Assembly (NCBI GenBank): GCA_035914695.1
Contig: JAMIQH010000060.1
Coordinates: 1-19,101 of the forward strand
Direction: 5' to 3'
Length of the DNA: 19,101 nucleotides
Source: JAOSJT01 sp035914695
GTDB taxonomy: Bacteria > Bacteroidota > Ignavibacteria > SZUA-365
Shown here: in pieces, positions 13,639 to 19,101 of the stretch
How the letters are laid out: each line of letters starts with the position of its first letter
Position numbering within the stretch: the stretch's first letter is position 1
The notes under the pieces: model-generated
The model's input: the letters and a program-made list of their open reading frames with translations, nothing else
Told to the model about the DNA's origin: nothing
The model's database searches: none
Program-made: the position numbers and the translations under genes

Positions 13639-16600
13639 CTACTCGCCGATCAGAATGAAGGGAGCCCACACCGTGGGATCAGGGTGACGGGAACGTAGTT
13701 GACGGCGAGCGGCACGCAGGGCTTCGACTTTATCCGCACCGCCGAACCATGCGCGATAGAATGCCTCCATAAGCTCCACCGTCGCGGCATCGGAAACATT
13801 CCACAGACTCATGAGCAGCGCCCGCGCCCCGGCGATGAAAAAGGAGCGCTGTAGTCCGAATACACCGTCGCCAGTGCTGATATCGCCGAGCGCTGTTTCA
13901 CAGGCGCTGAGGGTGACCAGATCGCAGGACGCGCAATCCATGCGGCTGATTTCCAGCGCGGTGAGAATGCCATCTTCGTCCGCCGGGGGCACGGGTGCGC
14001 CTGTCCACGCGGCATTCGCGCCTGCCAGTATCAGGCCGGAGCGAAGCAGGGGATGCCTCTCGGCCCGGAATGCATCGCGACCCCGCGTCGCTTCCAACCC
14101 CGGGGTGAGCGCCATCGCGCGCTCGCGTGGCGCCGGAAAGAAGAAGCCATGTGTCGCGATATGCAGAATGCGCGTGCGCTCGCCGGACAGGTGCTTGACC
14201 TCGCGCTCGCCGGCTTCCGTGGCTGCGAGTGTGCGTGCGGGAATGTCGTATTCGCCACACAGCGCTGCGATGCGCCGAACTTCCTCGGCGGTGCCGGGAA
14301 GCGCGGCCCACACGCGTGCGCGGTTTCCGCGTGCCGCGCCGAAATCCGGATTTCCCACGAGCACACAGCGAGTGGCGCTCTCCGCTGTACGCAGACGGAA
14401 ACCCGGGCTGCGTTGCAACATATCCTTGGCGCCGACCAGTTGCCGCAATTCCACCAGCTCGTCGAGTACCACACCAGCGGGATTCTCGAACGTGGGTTGC
14501 AACGCGGCGAAGGCCACGCGATGCAACACGCCATCGGGGATGATGATCGCGCGGGCAAAGGACGACTCCATCCGCTGTACGGGATCCCAGATGGATGCGG
14601 CGATGCGAAGCATGCGGTCGCCTTGTGGCAGCAGCGACGGCATGCTCCCGCCCACCGAAGCCAGCATGGCGCGTTCGAGTTCACGTTCCTCACAGAGTCG
14701 TAGCACGTGCGGAGCGTGGTCGGAGCGGAGCAGTACGGCCAGGACAATACGTGTGCTATCGGTGTATCCCGAGGGCACGATGAGATAGTGCACGAGCAAT
14801 TCGTCGCGACGCAACAGGCGCTGAATGTCGCGCCACCCGGCATCGCGTGCGGTGCTGCCGCGATCATAATTCGCGCTGCTGCGGCGTAACAGCGCATCGA
14901 GTGAATCAATACGCACCAGCAACTGCGCGCGCAGGGCCGCGAGTTCCTCGGAGGGCGCCTTCCCGCCCAGTGCTGCGTAGCGTTCCCGCGCGTCGTGCAG
15001 CGCCTCGGCGAGACGGACTTCGCTTTCGCGGCCGCGCAGGGCACGTTGCATACGGGCCTGCTCGGCGAGTACTTCGCCACGAAGTTGCATGGCCGCATCG
15101 AACAATAGCTCCGACGCCTCGGGTGGCGCATCGGCACGCAGCGCCCATCGGGCAATCAGGCCGAGGTTGCGTTCGGCGAAGCGTTCGAGCAGTTGCAACT
15201 GCCGCGCCTCGCTTTCGAAATCGAAGGAATCCCGCAAACGCCGCACCGTGCCACCCAACAACTCCCGCATGTGGGCTATGGCATCGCCCCCGGTGACACC
15301 CGCCTCGTAACAACGCGCGAGGAGTTGCAGGCCGTCCAGCATTTCCACATGCCAGGGGTCGTACCAGCGCCGCAGTTCCTTCACGGCTTCGCAACCCAGA
15401 TCCAACGCACGCGAGTACTGTCCTCTCGCCAATTCCACCGAAGCGAGATTGCGCAGCAGTCGAGCGCTGAGGGGATGCGCCTCGCCATGCGCGGCGCGTG
15501 CGAGTTGCAATGCACGCTGCACGTACCGCTCGGCCTCGTCGAGTCGCCCCATGTCGCGATACACCATGCCGAGGTTGCTCACGGGGGCCGCGAGTTCAGG
15601 CGATTGCGCGCCGAAGGTTTTTTCATACATCGCGATGGCGCTCACGAGCAGCGTCTCGGCTTCGGCCAGGCGATGCAACTCGGAGTAGATCGAAGCGAGA
15701 TTGCTTGCCGCGCGCGCTTTGAACCGGCCGACATCCTTCCATCCCGATGCATCCATCAGACGTACCGCATCCTCGACCAGCGCCGAGGCCTCGTCGTAGC
15801 GCTCGCGATTGGCGAAAAAGGAGGCAGTGTTGTTGGTGACCATGGCCTGGTACATCGGGCGGTCGGCCTCAGCAATGGCGTCGGCCCGACGCCGCGCTTC
15901 TGCGAAATACTGCTCGGCCTCGGCATCGCGGCCGAGATCGGCGCACACCTGCGCGGTGCTGCTGTAGGCGAAGAAGACGAGGATGGGATCGTACGAAGCG
16001 CCGGGGCGATTGACGGCGTCCAACACTTCGGCCAGCACGCGGTACGCGTCGTTGTAGCGCGCCAGGAACATGTGGAAGGTTGCCAATTCGTGCAGCGCAG
16101 CGAGCGTTTGCTCGGACTGCGCTCCGCTGGCCCGGCGCAGCAGGGTAATCCCACGCTGGTACTGCGCTTCGGCCTGCTCGAAGCGGTGTTGACGGTACAA
16201 TGCGTCACCCAGCCACGACAGCGCCTCCGCGGCTCGTATACTGTCGCCCGCGCGTAACTGCCATTCGGCGGCAGCGGCGAAGGCGCGTTCCGCATCGGCG
16301 TGGCGCAGGGATTTCCGCCAGGCGAGCCCGAGAAAGAGATACTGCGATGCCGTGAAGGAGGGAGGTGGTTCGGCCAGGGCGGTCAACGTCGCGATGCAAC
16401 GCTCGAAGCCGTGGATGGATTCATCAATGCGATCAAGTTCGTACAGTTGATAGGCGAGATTGCCTGTTACGCGTGCCGACCATGCGGACCGGCAATCGGG
16501 GAGCCGCGCGAGCAAACGAACAGCCTTCTCGAGCTCCAGCGTGGATGCATCCCGGTCGATGAGCCACAGCGCCTCAGAATGGCAGCTCAGCGCTTCGATG

Positions 16601-16938
16601 TACAGCGGATGCGCGCTGTCCCGGACGGCAGCCGCAATGCGCAGCAACTGGCGTTCGCATGCCGCCGCATAATTCCGGATTCGATCATCCGACATGTCTT
16701 TCGCGAGTTCGGCCACCAGACTGTCGAGTCGTGCGAATTCCACCAGCGCGGTGATGGAGTCCGCCGGCGCGACGAAATGCGCACCGGGAGCGGGCAGGCA
16801 TTCGGTGCGGGCGTCCTGTCCGTGCGCCACAACGCCGCAGACAGCGAACAGCAGCATACAGCGAAGCATGCCACGCAGCATGTGATGGAGAACGGAGTGT
16901 ACGGGGAATTGTAGCGCTATGCCGCGCGCGAACACCAT
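13639..16938 (-). CDS. Exported TPR-CHAT protein (caspase-like protease domain)
   Basis: A 1099-residue protein. The N-terminus has a hydrophobic segment MLLFAVCGVVAHG (28-40) followed by QDARTE, read as a signal peptide with a long n-region. About residues 60-560 are helical repeats of TPR type, clearest at 199-350 and 405-525, where they pair like kinesin-light-chain-type TPRs (NLASIYSELHRLAEAETLL, NLGMVYRDMGRLDEAERYV). A helical linker (about 565-690) leads to a C-terminal CHAT domain (about 705-1099). The catalytic pair is intact: His930 in HIATHGFF and Cys1013 in LSACET; DEDGILTALEIS and SLWNVSD are further family motifs. CHAT domains are clan CD cysteine peptidases related to caspases and separase. 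The ATG at 16938 has AGGCGG upstream; a start at 16881 is possible. Substrate unknown. Confidence 0.9.
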   Translation of the reverse strand: MVFARGIALQFPVHSVLHHMLRGMLRCMLLFAVCGVVAHGQDARTECLPAPGAHFVAPADSITALVEFARLDSLVAELAKDMSDDRIRNYAAACERQLLRIAAAVRDSAHPLYIEALSCHSEALWLIDRDASTLELEKAVRLLARLPDCRSAWSARVTGNLAYQLYELDRIDESIHGFERCIATLTALAEPPPSFTASQYLFLGLAWRKSLRHADAERAFAAAAEWQLRAGDSIRAAEALSWLGDALYRQHRFEQAEAQYQRGITLLRRASGAQSEQTLAALHELATFHMFLARYNDAYRVLAEVLDAVNRPGASYDPILVFFAYSSTAQVCADLGRDAEAEQYFAEARRRADAIAEADRPMYQAMVTNNTASFFANRERYDEASALVEDAVRLMDASGWKDVGRFKARAASNLASIYSELHRLAEAETLLVSAIAMYEKTFGAQSPELAAPVSNLGMVYRDMGRLDEAERYVQRALQLARAAHGEAHPLSARLLRNLASVELARGQYSRALDLGCEAVKELRRWYDPWHVEMLDGLQLLARCYEAGVTGGDAIAHMRELLGGTVRRLRDSFDFESEARQLQLLERFAERNLGLIARWALRADAPPEASELLFDAAMQLRGEVLAEQARMQRALRGRESEVRLAEALHDARERYAALGGKAPSEELAALRAQLLVRIDSLDALLRRSSANYDRGSTARDAGWRDIQRLLRRDELLVHYLIVPSGYTDSTRIVLAVLLRSDHAPHVLRLCEERELERAMLASVGGSMPSLLPQGDRMLRIAASIWDPVQRMESSFARAIIIPDGVLHRVAFAALQPTFENPAGVVLDELVELRQLVGAKDMLQRSPGFRLRTAESATRCVLVGNPDFGAARGNRARVWAALPGTAEEVRRIAALCGEYDIPARTLAATEAGEREVKHLSGERTRILHIATHGFFFPAPRERAMALTPGLEATRGRDAFRAERHPLLRSGLILAGANAAWTGAPVPPADEDGILTALEISRMDCASCDLVTLSACETALGDISTGDGVFGLQRSFFIAGARALLMSLWNVSDAATVELMEAFYRAWFGGADKVEALRAARRQLRSRHPDPTVWAPFILIGE

Positions 16939-17015
16939 GCGAACCGCCTGTTGATGATGCGCAACTTACTGCGTAAAGCGTCGCGAGGCAATGCGCCCAG
17001 GGGTAAGGAGGCGGA

Positions 17016-17807
17016 TCAGAGTAAACCGCGATGCAGTCCACCGTCCACGGTGATGGTGCTGCCGGTGATGTACGAAGCGCGTGGACTTGCGAGGAACACC
17101 GCGAGATTCGCCACTTCCTCCGGATTGCCGATACGGCCCATCGGAATTCCCGCGGTGACCTGATCGCGGATATCCTCCACGCTCACTCCGGCTTTCTGCG
17201 CGCGATCGGTGAACAACTGCGTCTGCCGACCGGTGCGGATGTACCCCGGCGCGATGTTGTTGACGGTGACGCCGAAGCGCGACACTTCGTCCGACAGCGT
17301 TTTCGCCATGCCGGTCACTCCGGCGCGGAAGGTGTTGGAAAGAAGCAGGCGCTGTATGGGCTGCTTGACCGAAATGCTGGTGATGTTCAGCACGCGACCG
17401 AACCCGCGTTCGACCATGCCGGGAAGAAAGGCGCGTATGAGCCGCACGGCGCTCATCAAGGTGCGATTGTATCCTGCGAGCCATTGCTCCTCGCTCATGG
17501 AAAGGAAGTCGCCGGGATTGGGACCGCCATTGTTGGTCACGAGTATATCCACACCGCCGAGCATGTTCATGGCGGCATCGGTGGCGCGCGTGATGTCCGC
17601 GGCGCTGTCGAGGTCGGCGGCAACGCATTCGATACGCGCACCTTCGGGTGAACGCAGTGATGCAGCCAATGCGGCGAGCTTCTGCTCGTTGCGCGCGCAG
17701 AGCAGCACATCGCAGCCCTCGGCGATAAGGGCTTCGGCTACCGCCCGGCCGATGCCGTCGCTTGATCCGGCCACAAAGGCGCGCTTGCTGTGCAATTCCA
17801 TATCCAT
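17016..17807 (-). CDS. SDR-family protein, BKR-like, with altered catalytic tetrad
   Basis: A 263-residue Rossmann-fold protein of the short-chain dehydrogenase/reductase superfamily. The cofactor loop is AGSSDGIG (13-20) in place of TGxxxGIG. NNGG at 92-95 follows strand 4, Ser143/Ser145 lie in NITSIS, and IAPGYIRT (185-192) and the C-terminal ITGSTITVDGG are typical. At the expected YxxxK position the sequence is SNTFR (157-161), so Tyr is Ser and Lys is Arg. This matches the BKR-like SDR-like subgroup, which lacks the full tetrad. A 3-oxoacyl-ACP-reductase label is therefore unsafe. The ATG at 17807 has GAGGA about 9 nt upstream. It diverges from def and lies 77 bp upstream of the TPR-CHAT gene on the same strand. 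The 99-bp divergent gap holds an inverted repeat CGGG-TTTT-CCCG (17859-17870). Confidence 0.88.
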   Translation of the reverse strand: MDMELHSKRAFVAGSSDGIGRAVAEALIAEGCDVLLCARNEQKLAALAASLRSPEGARIECVAADLDSAADITRATDAAMNMLGGVDILVTNNGGPNPGDFLSMSEEQWLAGYNRTLMSAVRLIRAFLPGMVERGFGRVLNITSISVKQPIQRLLLSNTFRAGVTGMAKTLSDEVSRFGVTVNNIAPGYIRTGRQTQLFTDRAQKAGVSVEDIRDQVTAGIPMGRIGNPEEVANLAVFLASPRASYITGSTITVDGGLHRGLL

Positions 17808-17906
17808 GGTCTTTATCCTCTGCTTATTCGTGGTTATCTTATTAGTCACGGCAAAGTACGGGTTTTCCCGCCCCGCGCCAATGTTGATTTCTTGCTGGAT
17901 GCACCC

Positions 17907-18467
17907 ATGGCCATTCTCCCGATTTACCCGTACGATGCGCGCGTGCTGCGCGAGGAAACCCGTGATGTAACGGGCCCTTCGCCTGCGTTGACACAGTTGA
18001 TTCTCGACATGTTCGAAACCATGCATACGGCCAGCGGCGTCGGCCTCGCAGCCAATCAGGTGGGCGTGGGGCAGTCGTTGTTCGTGGTCGATCTTTCGGT
18101 GATGGAGGATTTCGCCGATCAATCTCCCATCGTGATGATCAATCCCGTGATCACCGATTTCGACGGCGACGACATTCCTATTGAGGAGGGATGCCTGAGC
18201 ATTCCCAATGTGCGCGAAGAGGTGCTGCGTCCCGAACGCCTGCGCATTCTCTATCGCGACGCCAACTTCGAGGAAAAGGAATTGCTCGCCGGGGATTTTC
18301 TCGCGCGCGTGATTCAGCACGAGTACGATCACCTGCAAGGCGTGTTTTTCACCGATTATCTGCGCGGATTGCGCAAGCGCCTGGTGATGCCGGTGCTCAA
18401 GCGCATTCGCAGTGGCGAGGAAAAGGCCGATTACCGCATGGCGCGTCATGTCGACATCGTGGACTGA
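17907..18467 (+). CDS. def: Peptide deformylase
   Basis: A 186-residue metallo-hydrolase that removes the formyl group from the N-terminal Met of new proteins. All three signature motifs are present: GVGLAANQVG (44-53, motif 1), EGCLSIP (94-100, Cys96 metal ligand) and QHEYDHLQG (137-145, His138 and His142 metal ligands, Glu139 catalytic). The length is normal. The start is the ATG at 17907 (MAILPIYPYDARVLR); upstream in-frame sequence has no family support. No strong ribosome binding site is visible. It overlaps fmt, the enzyme that adds the formyl group it removes, a common gene pairing. Confidence 0.96.
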   Translation: MAILPIYPYDARVLREETRDVTGPSPALTQLILDMFETMHTASGVGLAANQVGVGQSLFVVDLSVMEDFADQSPIVMINPVITDFDGDDIPIEEGCLSIPNVREEVLRPERLRILYRDANFEEKELLAGDFLARVIQHEYDHLQGVFFTDYLRGLRKRLVMPVLKRIRSGEEKADYRMARHVDIVD

Positions 18468-19101
18468 TTCCTCTCCAAGGATCGCCTTCATGGGCACGCC
18501 GGAGTTTGCCGTGCCTTCGCTTGTCGCACTTTGCGAGGCGGGGTACACGCCTGTGGTGGTGGTGACGGCGCCCGACAAACCACGTGGACGCGGACAGCGC
18601 ATGAGTCCCACGGCGGTCAAAGCGGAAGCGCTGCGCAGGGGCATCCCCTTGCTGCAACCCGAGTCTCTGAAAGACGATTCCTTTCACGACGCGCTCGCCT
18701 CGTTCGCACCCGATCTTGCTGTTGTGGTGGCATTCCGCATCCTCCCGGAACGCATTTTCTCGCTGCCGTCGCTCGGGAGTTTCAATTTGCATGCATCGCT
18801 GTTGCCCAGGTACCGCGGTGCCGCCCCGATACAGTGGGCGCTGATCAATGGCGATCAGGAGAGTGGCGTGACCACGTTCTTTCTGCGCAAGGTGGTGGAT
18901 ACCGGCAACATCCTTCTCCAGGAACGCCTCCCGCTTACAGAGGATATGACCGCTGGCGAACTGCACGACGCCCTGTCCGTGCTCGGTGCCGACGTCGTGC
19001 TGCGCACGGTGCGCCTGATTGAGCGGGGCGAAGCCGTGGCCCTGCCACAGGACGACTCCGCCGCGAGTCCCGCGCCGAAAATTACGCGCGAGACCTGCCG
19101 T
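18448..19101 (+). CDS. fmt: Methionyl-tRNA formyltransferase (3' end cut by window)
   Basis: The first 218 residues of Fmt; the frame is open to the last base. It transfers a formyl group from 10-formyl-tetrahydrofolate to Met-tRNA. RIAFMGTPEFAVPSL (11-25) is the first strand, and NLHASLLPRYRGAAP (113-127) carries the SLLP signature with Asn113 and His115. Asp151 (VVDTG) completes the Asn-His-Asp catalytic set. VVVAFRILP (92-100) is the Bacteroidota-style version of this segment. I choose the ATG at 18448, 20 nt inside def, because it keeps the first beta strand (RIAF). The ATG at 18490 has a better AAGGA upstream but would start at MGTPEF and lose it. The C-terminal domain is out of view. 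Confidence 0.95.
   Translation, partial: MSTSWTDSSPRIAFMGTPEFAVPSLVALCEAGYTPVVVVTAPDKPRGRGQRMSPTAVKAEALRRGIPLLQPESLKDDSFHDALASFAPDLAVVVAFRILPERIFSLPSLGSFNLHASLLPRYRGAAPIQWALINGDQESGVTTFFLRKVVDTGNILLQERLPLTEDMTAGELHDALSVLGADVVLRTVRLIERGEAVALPQDDSAASPAPKITRETCR

Overview
The window looks like a chromosomal segment of a GC-rich Gram-negative bacterium of the Bacteroidota/Chlorobiota (FCB) side of the tree. Four things point that way. There are exported outer-membrane proteins of FCB type: an OMP_b-brl_3-like/TonB-receptor-like barrel with an N-terminal carboxypeptidase-regulatory domain, and a PD40-OmpA protein. The methionyl-tRNA formyltransferase has the Bacteroidota-style wording (VAFRILP, NLHASLLP). 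Several upstream regions carry TTG-N19/20-TAnnTTTG-like promoters. An exported TPR-CHAT protein is also present. Genus or class cannot be fixed from the sequence alone.

Layout. Bases 1-4303 (minus strand) hold a compact hoxEFUYH operon for a group 3d bidirectional NAD-linked [NiFe] hydrogenase; hoxH runs off the left edge. A CRP/FNR-like palindrome lies just upstream of hoxE. Next on the minus strand come a GroES-like co-chaperonin and a PIN-PhoH ATPase. Diverging from the PhoH gene is a plus-strand dCMP deaminase, followed by an 11-unit heptanucleotide array and a bidirectional terminator. Then, on the minus strand, come a two-gene envelope operon (beta-barrel, then PD40-OmpA), a cytidine deaminase and tRNA-Ala(GGC) with its own terminator and promoter. 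A repeat-rich gap of about 560 bp precedes a plus-strand TonB-receptor-like outer-membrane protein. This converges on a 1099-residue exported TPR-CHAT (caspase-like) protein and an atypical SDR protein, both on the minus strand. At the right edge, def and fmt overlap on the plus strand; fmt is cut by the window end.

How the genes fit together. HoxE/F/U form the NAD(P)H-side diaphorase that exchanges electrons with the HoxY/H hydrogenase, allowing H2 oxidation or fermentative H2 release. Def and Fmt handle N-formyl-methionine at the two ends of translation. The two deaminases belong to pyrimidine salvage and dTMP supply but are not adjacent. The barrel/OmpA pair and the TonB-like receptor are cell-envelope proteins. 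I see no CRISPR array, transposase, integrase, phage gene or classical toxin-antitoxin pair. The least conventional items are the exported TPR-CHAT protein, the SDR homologue lacking the YxxxK pair, the hox operator palindrome, and several different short-period repeat arrays confined to intergenic gaps.
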